Shown piece after piece: positions 41,711 through 53,505 of a stretch of 64,000 nucleotides of DNA. How positions within the stretch are numbered: the first letter of the stretch is position 1; each line of letters opens with the position of its first letter. The DNA is from Cristatella mucedo. Its lineage: Eukaryota > Bryozoa > Phylactolaemata > Cristatellidae. The notes beneath the pieces were generated by a model, which made no database searches, was not told the DNA's origin, and saw only the letters and a list, made by a program, of their open reading frames with translations. The stretch is taken from NCBI GenBank assembly GCA_009760855.2, contig WPIO01000011.1, positions 7,129,501 to 7,193,500 of the forward strand, read 5' to 3'. A program made the translations under genes and the position numbers.

Positions 41711-42940
41711 TGAACGACATTTCCTTTCGATTGACCGCTAACCGTCAGAGAGAAAGAGAGAGAGAGCCCTACGAGCCGTGAAGTCCATTTGACTTGGTTA
41801 AAATTAGATCGAGCGACATGGCCTCTAGCCGCTCGTCTAAAGTGCACACAAAGTTTTCCGTGAACTGGGGCGCAAACGCCCTATTTCTGGCCTGGAATCT
41901 CACAGGTTTATAATAGATGGCGGCTTAATTTTGAAAGCTACATTTTTTGTCTAAAACCTCGGTAGATCTAGTGAACCACTGCGCCGGATAGCACCTTGCA
42001 GGAGTGCTTAGGAAAAAATCTGTCAATGACTAACTCAACTCGAGATATTTGAATCCCCATCTCATTTGTCACTGAACGAATCGATGTCACATGGGTTCTT
42101 TCTTCACTTTGTGCCCTAAATTGCCTGCACCACATATCAAATATGAAACTTAAAAATATACGGAAATAACCCCAAGAGCCAAAAGATTGAAGCACCGCGG
42201 GGAATGAACCTTATAAGTAGAAAATATGATTTTTCAACAATCGAACTGCCCATTAGCACTCCCGATGCGAAATGAACGTTTTCCCGCAGTACCTGGGTTC
42301 TTCAAACGTCATTTAGGTGAAATGCTGTCAATTTTGAGCAACCTAGAGAGCATTGGTAAAATAAATGCAGAAAACTGAACGCTGTATGAAATAAACTGCA
42401 TGCAGCTACGACATCAAACAAAATAAACTAGCCAACCAATTCGTGGCCACTTTTTGACCGGCACTTTAATGTCGAAATTAAACTATGAATGCACTTGAAA
42501 TTTTGAATGGAAATTAGTGGTGTAGCTTCCGATAACCCCCGTGTTATTGGGGTTAGCTTAAAGCGATCGGTGCATTATAAATGGTTCATCAACAGTCATA
42601 AAATCGGACCTAAGCAAGCACGCCACGTAAATCGATCCTATAATCGGGGCACTTCGTGTTCGCTAGTAGGCTCTGACCGTTGGGATCAAAACCCATGAAT
42701 TTTGCATGCGTAAATTTCGATGACAAAATGCAATCTCAGTTGAAATTTAAAACTGAATTGCATGGAAAGGTCCAACAAAGGGTGCAAAAGGCGAGATGAT
42801 GTGATCGATCTAAGGGATATCTGCAATCACGACAGAACCGGCAGCTGCTTGTTGAAGCCTCAGTTGGGTCTCCCACTTAACATTGTGCCCCACCAACGTG
42901 TGTTGTGCTGGCACAGTTCTTCCTCCACTTCGTAACCGGT
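41711..42940. other. Unassigned intergenic sequence
   Basis: AT-rich, no gene or repeat recognised between the dipeptidase 3' end and the TATA-like site. Confidence 0.4.
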
Positions 42941-42947
42941 TATTTAC

Positions 42948-42956
42948 TATAAATAG
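42948..42956 (+). promoter_or_regulatory. TATA-box-like site between convergent genes
   Basis: CTATAAATAG fits a strong TATA consensus. About 135 bases downstream CCCAACG|GTAAGT could be a splice donor. No coding exon can be tied to it, so a plus-strand promoter is only a possibility. Confidence 0.3.
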
Positions 42957-43142
42957 CTGGGTGTCCTCCATTCTCTGACAATTGGTCACTACCCGTGCCT
43001 ATCAGCTAGAACACAGCATTGCACGGTCAAGATTGCAACTACTATCGCACACATCCTGTCTACACGTGGCATTGCTGGAAGCACCCAACGGTAAGTTACT
43101 GGCACACACCTGCAACGAACGCAGGAGCACCAGACTTCTTTT

Positions 43143-43148
43143 TTTATT
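43143..43148 (-). promoter_or_regulatory. Polyadenylation signal, CFAP20 (candidate)
   Basis: AATAAA on the minus strand about 500 bases beyond the CFAP20 stop. Confidence 0.45.
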
Positions 43149-43644
43149 GAACAAATTAGCTTAGATGTAACTACAACGATTTAATTACACCTATGTACAA
43201 TGCATGCTATCATCCAAAGTTTGACAGCAAGGTGATGATAGTTCGGCTTGCATCCGTGCCACGTCCATCGCAAACGTGACGAGTCATGCCGAAGGTAGCC
43301 CACCTAAAGCTCGGGCAGTGTCAACAAGAAGAATAAGGAGGAAAAATGCAACATCAGCCTCGGGCCTCCTCTCAGTGTGATGCGACCGACTGCATGCAGC
43401 AGCTGAGTGAGGTGCCACCTTCACCGGCCAGGGTCACAGCACGCAGATCGGCTGGTCACGGGCACTGTCCAACGGGTGACGGGTCTTTGGCTGACAGCCT
43501 CGGCAGAACGATGCCGACAAGGCCCTGCCTTCCACAGCTGGCGGCCCACGCTGGCAAGGTCAAGAATGCAAGGTCATGAAGCGTCACCTCCTTAGCCACT
43601 GCAGCAGCCGCCGCCCTGCTGCTGCTGCATGTTTGCCTCCTTGT

Positions 43645-43758
43645 CTACGCCTTCTTGTTCTGCACCGGCAAGTACAACTTGAACTCTGGCGGCAGTTCGT
43701 CCTCGGAGTAGAGCCGATCGGAGAAGTACACCCGCCTAATGCGGCAGTTGGCGTGAAT
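43645..43758 (-). CDS. CFAP20: CFAP20 exon 5
   Basis: Acceptor GTGCCTTTGCAG (minus). Encodes [20 protein letters not shown] then the C-terminus and TAG at 43,647-43,645. Last three residues KKA differ from the human end. Confidence 0.96.
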   Translation of the reverse strand: MHANCRIRRVYFSDRLYSEDELPPEFKLYLPVQNKKA

Positions 43759-44934
43759 CTGCAAAGGCACGCCAGGCGAGGGGCTGTAAGGCTAGCGTCA
43801 CGACAGCAAGCTCGGCCAAGGGCTCCCTCGCTGCTGCTGCTTCTGCTGCTGCCGCCTCCAGCTCTCCAGGCTCGAGCGTGAGCTGCTCGGCAGAAGCCCG
43901 ACTCGACGACCTTCACTGGAGGCCGCGCAGGCCCGGTCGGGGGGGGGGGTGCTCAGCCTACGAACCTGCACTCGCAACGTCTCTATGTAGTTGGTGCCGT
44001 ACGCGCGCCTCGTGAAATCGGACAAGTTGAACTGAATTTGATTCCAGCCATCGTCCAGCCTCATGGGCATCGTGCAGATGAACGGTTTGACGCGCGTCGT
44101 GCTCTGATAGTTGCTCGCACGAAACCGCCGCCGCACGTTCTTGTCGTCGAGTACCTGAACCATAGACGACGGGCACCAATGATGCACGATCAAGCATACT
44201 CTGTACAACAAGGAGAGTTGGGTCAAGGCAGCCCCCTCGCCCTTGCCGTGCCTCCCCGACCTGCCACTCTGACGGCCTGTGCAACTAAGCCCAGAGCGGC
44301 AAGGGAGCGCTCAGGCAAACGCATGCAGGCAAACGCGAGCGAGCCAAGCTTCGGCAAAGCCCGTGGTCTGCCGGTGAAGCAGCAGCAATAGCTACCCGAC
44401 GGAACGGTCAAGAGAATGGCTGCTCGACTGCCTTGATCAGCAGCCTTTCAGGGCTCGCCCTGGCGAATAGTGGCACTGCACCGACGAATCAGCGAGCGCC
44501 GGCACACCATAGCCCGATGATGGCAACAGATCCAGAGGCGCACATGCCCAAAGAGGCCAGTTCAGTAAGACAAGATCAGACGGCACGAGCGAGTAAGGCA
44601 AGTAGGGGCATCCGGGCTAGTAGATTTGACTCTCCTATTGCTGCCCCACACACAAACATCCCTCAACAAAGACCGTGGGCACCAGGCGACTATCTGACAG
44701 CAGTGGCGGCTGACAGCCGAGTTCAAGCCTGTGCAACCGGAGTCCGGACGATGATTGATGGGGATGAGGCACGAGCCCCTGCAGCAAGGCTCTTCTGCAG
44801 CTAGATGAATAAGGCTGTTTAATCGGCTACCTTTTGCTTTTATTGCTCTCACACGCAAAAGTTGACCAGCAGAAGTAGACCCGTCAACCATTTAACCAAT
44901 CAAGGATGGCCTGCTAGAGTGTGGCACGATTGTG

Positions 44935-45014
<80 letters not shown>

Positions 45015-47569
45015 GTCGGCTCAGCTTTTCAGGACTTGCACTGAAGCTTTAACAAGCAAACCTTTGATTCTGAGCTGAACTTCAGTCGAGGCCCACGTGG
45101 GTGTGATCAATGGATGCATAGCAGCTCAAAACGTAAGGCAGCCAGTTGAGCCATGCAGCAACAGCCAGGCTTATTTAGAGTTTGTGTGGGGGGCAGTATG
45201 CAGACCAAAATGTATGCCGGCAATAAAACCTCGCATAGCACCCACCATGGCAGTGCAATATGGCTTTCACAGAACCACATTTTAATTGGTCATGATACCG
45301 GTCGATGAGCGAGTACTAGGGCCTAGTATAACACCACAAGACCTGCTGGGTCTTGCATGACTATCAACTTTATAAGCATGCCCCTGACATCTCAGGGTTC
45401 ACAAACAGTATGTCGGCACCCACACATCAGCCATCTTCCAATGGGGGTACCAAAGATCTTAATTATTTCTCTGGGTCGAAAAAAACACGAAATGAGATGA
45501 GAAAAAACGAGATAACCCAAGCGAAGCGGCCCTGCCTCGTTGAAAATTAGAGGGTCACAGGCTGCTCGACAAGCTACGACTAGGCTAGAATTTCTAGGCA
45601 GAAGATGGCACACGGCTAAATGACTGCTTTGTTCCTTCCCTGCCTTCAAGCACATCAAACTTCTTAACTCGTTTGCTGCATGTATAGGTGACTTTCGCAC
45701 TAGGATGGAAGCTAACTTTCTCAAGTTTAATGACGATAAAACCAACTAACTAGTTAGTCTAACCTATTGTTACTCAGAGATTAGAAAATCTCACCCTCAA
45801 AAGAGGCTGAGCTAGCGAATCTCCTACAGCATCTGCACGCAATCTGGGTGTCTTCTTCCAAATACAACCTTTCACTTCACGACTACATCATCTCCACAGT
45901 CAAATCTGATCACCCTCAGCTAATCGTTGCAAAAATGTGGGCGTATTTAGACAAGGATAAGACATCTAAGTTAGTCCATGCATTTACGGCATTCTGTGTC
46001 GACCTCTGTAACTACTTGCAGGTCTTCCGGCCTATGCAATACCGCACTTAAAGCTCATGCATAACTCTGTGGCTAGGCTTATCTGTCGCAAACTAGCAAC
46101 CACCACATTAAATCCCTTCTTCTCAACCTGTATTGGATCACAGTCAAGCCGTGTATTAACCTTTGTCACTCATGTTTAATCCCTTGATTCTCTTGCAATG
46201 ACCCATCTATACGAACTACTTCCGAATCAAACTAGGTATTGCACCACTGCCTCATCTGACACAAGTCGTTTAGCCGTATCGCTAACCAACCTCAATTTTT
46301 TTGGAGCCCGGTGGGCTGTCACAACATTCCCTGACTTCACATTTAAAATGAAGCTAACACCCACTTATTCCTCAGCATTAGCTAGGTACAAGTGAATCGT
46401 CCTTAGTCAGCTTATTCGTGCTGAAACTGTGCATGGTATCACTAACCAATTGACATGCTTCGTCAGTAGCATATGTAAAATGCTTGGACAAAAACTTTAG
46501 TCTGCCCTAGACAAACGTCTTACTACTATTGTAATTATGTGCTCAATCATTCCTCAATCCAACCCCTATTGCAAAATGCTCGCTTTTCAAGTTCGAGCCT
46601 ACTTACGTATTAGTTCACTGCTACGGAAGAATTCATACAACCAAACACATTACGGATATGTTCTGCTAAGTGGACAGTAATGCTACACGGTATGGACAAT
46701 AATGGTTTGTGGTATTGACCAGCAAGGAATATTACCATTCGTATATAGGGATTGTCAGCTGATCGATGCACGTCGACGTAACAGATTAAAGGTAACAACT
46801 GAGCACACTCGAGAACAAGGAACTATATGGTAGGCTGTGCAGCAGCAATAGCAACTTACCTGTACTTCAAAAGTGAAGTACTTTTTTAGATTCTTTATGA
46901 TCATGACGAGGAACGGAAGCTTTATGCCCAAAGTCTTTTTCGGGTCAGCAGGACAGGTGATATACGTAGTGCTGCAAGTCAAGCGGTCCTAGATTGGTGG
47001 CATGGCATGGCCGACATCAAACACGACAGCGAGCGTGGCCTCGTGTCACCTCGCCGGACGCAGACATTTTCCAGGCAGCATGTTTCATGGGCGAAACGGA
47101 AGGGTAAGGATCAACGTACCTTACATTCGTACCAACTATCTCGAGTACCAGGGACTGGATGTCGTTGTCCGTGATACGCTTTATATGGCCGTTTCGAACC
47201 TGAAAGGTCATATGCACAGGCTGAGGATGCAATCGACACGAACGTAATAGCCGGCGGGCACTTATATTTAGCTTCTTCAGAATCACAGACAACGGTGACA
47301 GCCTCTCGTACAGCTGTGCAATTTGGCCTGCGTACGTCTTAACTAGCGCACAAGTTCTTAGTAGACTTGATTGGGCGGTATGGCCCAAACAGCTTCCACC
47401 CCGCCCGCAGGTCATTGCAGCACGTGCTGCAGCTGTCGCGCCCCCAAGAGCGACGGGAAATTGTATGCCTAGATTTTCTACTTACCTTTTTGTCCCATAT
47501 TTGTAACGGTTTGCTACCGATACTGTACAGAATGGATAAGAATCCGCTCTGAAACGTGTTCTTGAACAT
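43645..47569 (-). CDS. CFAP20: CFAP20 (BUG22) cilia/centriole protein, five exons, complete
   Basis: Cilia- and flagella-associated protein 20, an axonemal inner-junction and basal-body protein needed for normal ciliary beating and tubulin modification. Coding exons on the minus strand: 47569-47486, 47199-47120, 46971-46860, 44154-43966, 43758-43645; 579 nt with stop, 192 residues, all phases consistent. It starts [20 protein letters not shown] and ends [17 protein letters not shown]. The family is extremely conserved from protists to humans (human 193 residues); the reading here is near identical along its length, so the call is firm. The first ATG matches the family start. Intron 3 is large (2.7 kb) and holds a TC microsatellite and SINE fragment; that of 2 is short. 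X-box-like motifs lie upstream. Confidence 0.97.
43966..44154 (-). CDS. CFAP20: CFAP20 exon 4
   Basis: Encodes [20 protein letters not shown] through [17 protein letters not shown], 63 codons in phase 0. Donor is GTTCGT, a weaker GT site than the others. Confidence 0.96.
44755..44845 (+). mobile_element. SINE-1-type 3' fragment
   Basis: GCAAGGCTCTTCTGCAGCTA then GAATAAGGCTGTTTAATCGGC, the SINE tail without the tRNA head. Confidence 0.6.
44941..45010. repeat. (TC)n microsatellite
   Basis: A pure 70-bp CT run. Confidence 0.98.
45690..46410 (+). mobile_element. L2-A ORF2 C-terminal relic
   Basis: Runs parallel to the better copy at 51.03-51.75 kb: the [10 protein letters not shown] start, a [17 protein letters not shown] segment matching KLVHAFVTFRLDYCTSL, and later [13 protein letters not shown]. 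Heavily mutated. Confidence 0.75.
46860..46971 (-). CDS. CFAP20: CFAP20 exon 3
   Basis: Completes the split Ser (AG|C) and encodes [20 protein letters not shown] then [17 protein letters not shown]. Donor GTAAGT. Confidence 0.97.
47120..47199 (-). CDS. CFAP20: CFAP20 exon 2
   Basis: Acceptor CCTTTCAG. Encodes [20 protein letters not shown] then IVGTNV and two bases of Ser. Donor GTACGT. Confidence 0.97.
47486..47569 (-). CDS. CFAP20: CFAP20 exon 1
   Basis: Starts at the family ATG ([10 protein letters not shown]) and ends PLQIWDKK. Donor GTAAGT, phase 0. Confidence 0.97.
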
Positions 47570-47592
47570 GGTGGCTAAGCACCCGGGTCAAC

Positions 47593-47607
47593 GTTGCCGC
47601 CGGTAAC
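47593..47607 (-). promoter_or_regulatory. X-box-like (RFX) half-site pair upstream of CFAP20
   Basis: GTTGCC-GCC-GGTAAC is an inverted pair of RFX half-sites with a 3-base spacer, 24-38 bases before the CFAP20 start codon. RFX factors bind such X-boxes in ciliary gene promoters. Confidence 0.5.
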
Positions 47608-47609
47608 TA

Positions 47610-48580
47610 AGGACAGTGACGACACCAACAGAAACGTAACCTCTACTACTCTCGCCTACTGGTAGCCAAGTGAGCTTCGGGTCTGTGTTCCGATAGAGGT
47701 ACTCGAGTTACCAGGGAGCGCTCCCGCAGGCGTAGTAATTCACGTTGCTATGGCAGATCGGCCGAATACCTGGTAAAATAACGTTGTGCTCCAAACACAT
47801 TTTTTAAATAAATATTTAGACGCAAAAAATGTAACTCGAATATAAATATTGGCATATTGCAATAAAAAAAAGTCCGAATATGGCATTACCGCACGCGCAG
47901 GCAGACAAAGGTCTGGGTGCGATTGGGCTATTCCGGTCTGCGCGAGAAAGTTTGTTGTTGCGCACTCGCGGTCTGGCTGTTGCTGGGTTATGGCTACGCA
48001 GCCCGAAAACGACGCGATTGGCTGCCGGCTGTACATCTTGGCCCTGCTCGGGAGGGGGGCCGTACACGGTTATAAGTTCGTAGATCCGCCCGCGAACGCA
48101 GCACTGCAGGGTCAAATTGAATGGGCTGCACCTCGGCGCCACCGTGGGCGGCGAAGCTATTGCCGGCGAATGCTCACACCGTACCGGCCGACCGTTGGTT
48201 ACGGCGCGAGCCTCCGCAGCGGCGACTTAGGTCCGATGAAATGCGGAACTCGCTGCGGCTGCTGCGGTTTGATCTCATCCGCTACGGACTGCTAGCCCAG
48301 AATTTCTCTACCTGCCCCGGCTTCGCTCGGAGGGAGGTAGGCCGGTAGCTGAGTGGGAGGAACTGCGACTGGTCAGCGCCTGCTAACGGGTCGGCACCTA
48401 GTCCTGGTCATGCTCTCCCAGTTGACGCCGACACGCTGCCATCCTGTCCTCGAAAATCGCCGCGCCAGACGAAATGTTCGCGAGGTGGCTAGGGGAAGTG
48501 AAATGCGTGGCCGATCGCGAATCGCGAGTGGAAATCGCCCGCGTCCTATCCGGAGAGATGGAGAGGGGAGAGAGAGAAGA

Positions 48581-48586
<6 letters not shown>
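47610..48586. promoter_or_regulatory. GC-rich upstream region of CFAP20
   Basis: CpG-containing, with GCGATTGG (inverted CCAAT) motifs near 47,919 and 48,013. Long frames on both strands at 47,740-48,750 contradict one another and have no domain. A divergent promoter is possible but not shown. Confidence 0.4.
47744..47757 (+). promoter_or_regulatory. Second X-box-like motif upstream of CFAP20
   Basis: GTTGCTATGGCAGA agrees with GTTGCCATGGCAAC at 12 of 14 positions by eye. It lies about 180 bases before the CFAP20 ATG. Confidence 0.5.

Positions 48587-48659
<73 letters not shown>
48587..48659. repeat. (GA)n microsatellite
   Basis: About 73 bp of GA; Arg/Glu and Ser/Leu frames across it are artefacts. 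Confidence 0.97.
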
Positions 48660-48661
<2 letters not shown>

Positions 48662-49049
48662 TCGTTCCTGCTGGCCTCGCAGCACTTTCTAATCTGGTGG
48701 TGGTTCGTGCAATCGTCGGCCGAGCCTTGTACCCGGTGGCGGGAGAACTGAGTCTCGCGCTCTGACGTTCCTTCAGTCCTCTGCGGCGATAGAGAGCGAA
48801 ACTCGATAACAATGGCAGCGTAGTCTATCCAAGGTCTCCGTGAGGTTCCGCCGATTCCGTACGGTTCCATACGACCCCTTGCTAGCAAAGGCCCATGTTG
48901 GTCGGCGACGTTATTGGCGTCGGGTGTGCCGCGACGCTTGTAGAGGAAGTAATCGCTGAGCCAGCATGGTGCACAAGTCATTCTTACCACCATATGTACA
49001 GCCAAGTATGCACCTCGCCGAGTGGGCTGCCAACATAATGTGTTGAGTA
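48660..49049. other. Unassigned intergenic sequence
   Basis: No gene supported. Confidence 0.35.
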
Positions 49050-49233
49050 AAATAAATAAAATAAAAATCCTAGCTGATTAAACAGCCTCTTTTTGTATAG
49101 CGACAGAAGAGCCTTTACTGCTATCACCACCGCTTGCAGTGACGATACAGAATCGCCCACCACAGGAATCGAACCAACGACCTCGGGACCGAGGTCGTGA
49201 AAGCAACCGCCTTACCTAGTGTGTCATCACAGC
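49050..49233 (-). mobile_element. SINE-1, near full length
   Basis: Reversed tail AAATCCTAGCTGATTAAACA, body AGAAGAGCCTTTACTGC, head TAGTGTGTCATCACAGC. Confidence 0.88.
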
Positions 49234-49290
49234 GAGTAACCTTCGTCTGGCTACCCCCGGTCGGCGCTATGCACCGGTCGGTTGGAATTG

Positions 49291-49420
49291 CGCTGGTTTG
49301 GTCTAGCGGTTAAGGTGCTCGCCCCGACCAAGGTCTGACTGAGGTCGTGGGCTCGAACCTCGAGGCATATGTGAAGCGACTGAATAGAGATTAAATTCTC
49401 TTGGGGTGCTATAAAAAATG
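49291..49420 (+). mobile_element. SINE-2, full length
   Basis: GCTGGTTTGGTCTAGCGGTT head, B-box region GGGCTCGAACC, tail GAATAGAGATTAAATTCTCT then TGGGGTGCTATAAAAAATG. It is 60 bases from SINE-1. Confidence 0.9.
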
Positions 49421-50569
49421 AATTATATTTATTTTATTTTATATTTAATTAGTGTGAATGATTGGCGAAGACCCACTAGGATCCGGAAAACAGGGATCTC
49501 ATGGTCTAGAAACCGCGATCCTATCCGACCGCTTTACAAATGAAATATATCCTAAACATTAGGGCACCGGAATGGTCCGTAGAACCAGTCTGCATGCAAG
49601 ATGGCTCTCAGCATAGTGTGTCCGCATGCCTATATTTTCTTTAAGCGCACCCATTTTACTCGAACATGCATCTAGTTGAGTGAATAAAATTTCTGGCAAC
49701 TATTTATATTGACAGATTTTGGGCAGCTTACGATCAACATTAGAGCACCCACTCTTGTGTGCCCCTCATTCGCATTTTGCTTAAAACACCGTAAGTAGAT
49801 TCGCACTGCAAAGTAAGAAAAGAGAACGTGTTCGTTTATTTATAGCTGCACGTACAAGTTTGCCAAGAGATTACTAATGAAATCCTACTTAGTTTTTTAG
49901 GAACGGCACGGCGTGTTGGACCATGGGTTATCTATCGTAAGGAAGCGGCTAAATGTACACGACTCAAGCACGACGGCGTTAATTTATTCCAAAAATAACC
50001 GTTTTATCATTGATCTCTGTAGTAAGATATTTCCGCAACGTCATTGGGAGCAGAAGGTAACATGTTTTGACGACGTTTGGATGTTGCACCTCCAGACAGA
50101 AAAACGTAGCAAGCGGAAGAGACTTTGAATTAGGTGGCCAATGCGAATGAACTGTGTCGAAATAAAGCTACAGAGTAATCACGGCGTCGTGGAAATCGCG
50201 AGCAATCACAAGTAAAGCTAACCCAAGTAATCACATCTGTTACTCAATTTTATCCTTCAGCAGAAAGACTTTGGTTCTGTGGGAATCTATGGCTTATCGT
50301 GGTACGTGACGCCAGAAACTACATCTCAAATAAAGCGCTGACTAAATTTACCCATCATGGCAAATCACCTCAGTCTTCGGGGTTCGATCAGATCTAAATT
50401 AAATATTCCATATTTTGGCTATTTTTAGTCATGGTCATATTTTTATCTCCATCTTCCTTCTGAGAATTAATTGTTTTCAAAACCCTTTAAGCGATCAATT
50501 CTGAAGGTGATTGGCCTCCTGAATTCATTTCCAACCTAGAAAGGATTCATTCCGGATCGCCCAAGGGTG
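49421..50569. other. Unassigned AT-rich intergenic sequence
   Basis: A 71-codon plus frame at 49,913-50,128 has no recognisable domain. No known repeat. Confidence 0.35.
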
Positions 50570-50632
50570 AGTGTACACACATACAAGCATGAACACACAC
50601 ACACGCGCGCGCGCACACACTCTTCTCTCGCG

Positions 50633-50696
<64 letters not shown>
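50570..50696. repeat. (CA)n microsatellite
   Basis: CA tract interrupted by GCGCGC and TCTTCTCTCG. Confidence 0.96.
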
Positions 50697-50697
<1 letters not shown>

Positions 50698-51029
50698 GTA
50701 CAAATATAGTGCTGGCCTGAAAAATCTTTGCATGCTGAGGATCTAGATTTAACCTCCAATATTCCAGTACTTCATGCGACTGCTAGCCAAGAGTGGGTTT
50801 ATGGCTTTATTAGTTTATGGGTTATATGGGATTATGGTTAAATGTTTTAATGTTTAACAAGCGTGAGTCACTGCCTGGACAGAAGCAGGCAGTGGGAAGC
50901 GGGACGGAGGGGAGAACGACTATGGGATGTAACGCTGCGAGCGGCGACGGAATATACGGGTGTTGAAGCCCCCACCAGTGTTCAAATTTTGTCGTTTGTG
51001 TACCGGCGCGTGCTTGGTATCAAAGAGTC
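50697..51029. other. Unassigned intergenic sequence
   Basis: Open on the plus strand into the L2-A frame from 50,863, but the part before 51,030 does not resemble the LINE. Confidence 0.35.
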
Positions 51030-52135
51030 AGCTCCCACACGAATGGCAGCAGCTTTTCTTAAACTGAATGATGATAAAAACAACTTACTAATCATGAGAA
51101 AATCAAGTGTGATTCAGAAATTGGAAAGTCTAATGCTCAAGCTCGGCTCTGCCAGCATATCTCCTGTTGAATTTGCACGAAATCTAGGCGTCCTGCTCCA
51201 AAGTGGCCTTCCATCAGACGACCACATGAGCTCCACAGTCAAGTCTGCTTACTTTCAGCTACATTATATTGCTAAAAATTCGGGCTTGCTTAGACACGAA
51301 TCTACACCTAAATTGGTCCATGCATTTGTGACATTTCGTCTCGACTACTGTACCTCACTGTTTGCTAGTCTACTGGCGTGTGCAATCAGGCGCTTACAGT
51401 TAGTGCTAAACTCTGCCGCTAGGCTTTTCTGACGTGAGCGTCTCAGTTGCCACATCGTGCCACTTTTCACCGACCTGCACTGGCTCCCAATAAGCACCGC
51501 ACCGACCTTAAGGTTCTGTCCCTCACGTTTAGGTCCGACCTATCAGATCTACTCCCTCGCCAGGCTAAGCATCGTACCACTCGCTTTTCTAAATCGAATC
51601 GTTTATCTACACCTCGTAGAAACCTCAAATCCTTTGGAGACTGTGCCTTCCGTTCGTATGCTCCCAAAACCTGGACCTCACTTCGGACTGGCGTCACAAA
51701 ATCCCCTGAACCGACGATATTTAAAGAGACTTAAAAAGCATATATTTATCCCTAAAGCTCACTCACTGCCTGTGTACTCGCTTCGCTAAGTCATAGTAGC
51801 AATACAATACTGTTCATAAACGCAGAGTAACGGACGGACTTTTTCACTCGTCATCTTGCCGCGTGACAGACGGACTTTCTCGTTTTAATTAGTAGGCATA
51901 GCATTTAGTGGGTCTTGGGATTCGTACTTTTGTGTGCTTATGCGTGCACTGTGAATGCTGCCATTAATCTTATTTGCAGGCTGACCCTGTGGGTGTCACC
52001 TTTAACCGTGTTAAAATTGCTCTCATTGAGCATGCTACCACAAACCATTCGATCGTGCTTACTTTGCAACAAATTTAAAGTTCTAGGAAGATGGTAAGTT
52101 CTCTGAGAGCGCTATACAAATGTATTATTATTACC
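51030..52135 (+). mobile_element. L2-A LINE 3' portion, longest plus copy
   Basis: Plus frames encode MAAAFLKLNDDKNNLL, RLDYCTSLFASL and IRRLQLVLNSAARLF, then after a stop and frameshift TDLHWLP, NLKSFGDCAFRSYAPKTW. The non-coding 3' region ends GAGAGCGCTATACAAATGTA with TTA repeats. The RT catalytic part is absent. Confidence 0.88.
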
Positions 52136-52274
52136 ATGCATGCAGATCGCCATGCTTTTAAGGTTGCATGTTTTTGCCAAAACTTCTAAAGCAATTTTTA
52201 CGGCACAAGGAAACTTGTTGGTTGGTTTCTTGCCTTAGCAGTATTACCAAGTTATTGCATAGTCTCGAACAAGG

Positions 52275-52960
52275 TCTGTCCCACTTGATGTAATGTATCT
52301 CTGTCTGCAACTCCAAAAAGCCACGAAGGCTGTGTTGGTTTTACGCCGGTGTGTATTGTATAGCGCACGCACAGCCTAAACCGCTTTCGCACGCATTCCG
52401 TAGCCAACAACTTCAGCCATGCAACAAAAGATAAAGACAGAAGCATAGCTGAGTCAGGAGAGCAGTTGAGGTAGTGAGTAACATGGAAGTAGCTGCTCAG
52501 GATGGCTGGAAAGCATGTGCCACAGTCGGCAGCAGGAGAAAAAAATGTCGCGTAAGGGTTGTGGAAGTAAGTTCCGCAGTATAAGACTTGCAGATCAAAA
52601 CCTTCTGTCGCCAATGGTCTTTGAGCAGAGGAACGAAACAGCTAATTTGTTGTTCACACAGGACCTGAGAGGACAAGGAGGCTGAAACTGATGCAGCAGT
52701 TCAGCTGGATGTGAAGTAGCCGAACCATGGTGGGCCTTGTAGGGCAGTGTAAGAACTCCTTTATATCGGTTGATTAACTGATAGCTATCCAAGCTCTCTC
52801 ATCGAAGGAAACACAAGATCAAACCTCTGGATATGTAAACTAGCCTTGCCATATTCATAGCTAGCTGCAGTGGAATAGTGGCTTTTTTCGGTAGCCGAGC
52901 GAAAAGGGAATTACAGTAATCTAGCGTGGACAGAACTAAGAAGCTAGTTAACATTCTTTC
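52275..52960 (-). mobile_element. L2-B LINE 3' portion
   Basis: The reversed 3' end (GATGTAATGTATCTCTGTCT) and minus fragments PCPLRSCVNNKLAVSFL and PAELLHQFQPP match L2-B copies. Confidence 0.84.
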
Positions 52961-53362
52961 TACTCCTGCACAAAACCTTGACCACAGCCAAATTGATTTG
53001 AGTGCCTTAATCTCCGATCATAGCCGAACAAATGACGGACACAGCCGGTGAGATGCATTTTCTAGAAGCAAATATTTTGGCAAATAAAAAATTTCTTTCT
53101 TTGTCGTGTTCCGACAGTGCTACCAACAACTACTCTTTGAAAATCGCACCAGCTTCCGAACCTACCTGAATACATTTGATCTTGTACTCTCACATAGTAG
53201 GCTTACTTCGACGGGGGCAAACATGATTTGCTGCATTCGTTCTATCCTCATTTCTACCTTGATATATTTTTGTGCCTTAATTTATCTAACTCCTGAAACG
53301 TTTCTGATGAGTGTTGGTTGATTCCCGAGAGAATTTTCCCGGCCAGTACTATATATTCAGTA

Positions 53363-53365
<3 letters not shown>
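52961..53365. other. Unassigned intergenic sequence
   Basis: A 71-codon plus frame at 53,106-53,321 has no domain. Confidence 0.35.
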
Positions 53366-53411
<46 letters not shown>

Positions 53412-53505
53412 TGATAGATAACTTAATCGCTATCCGGGCGCTTTACATAAACCAGAGGGCTCGAGCCGACGACCTTGGTCGCTAAGGCGAACATCTTAAA
53501 TTACA
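53366..53505 (-). mobile_element. TA microsatellite with degenerate SINE-2
   Basis: (TA)n at 53,366-53,410 followed by TAACTTAATCGCTATCCGGG, CGCTTTACATAAACC and GGGCTCGAGCC, a decayed SINE-2 whose tail carries the TA run. Confidence 0.65.

Larger units (their letters stand above)
44155..46859 (-). other. CFAP20 intron 3 (2.7 kb)
   Basis: Contains a SINE-1-type tail fragment (44,755-44,845, +), a pure (TC)n run (44,941-45,010) and an L2-A relic (45,690-46,410, +). Confidence 0.9.

Noticed and set aside
47740-48295. Possible divergent gene upstream of CFAP20
   Set aside because: Plus and minus frames of similar length overlap, neither has a recognisable domain or splice context. Left as putative promoter DNA.
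48353-49005. Plus and minus frames across 48.35-49.0 kb
   Set aside because: Frames owe their length to the GA microsatellite and GC-rich flanks; no domain.
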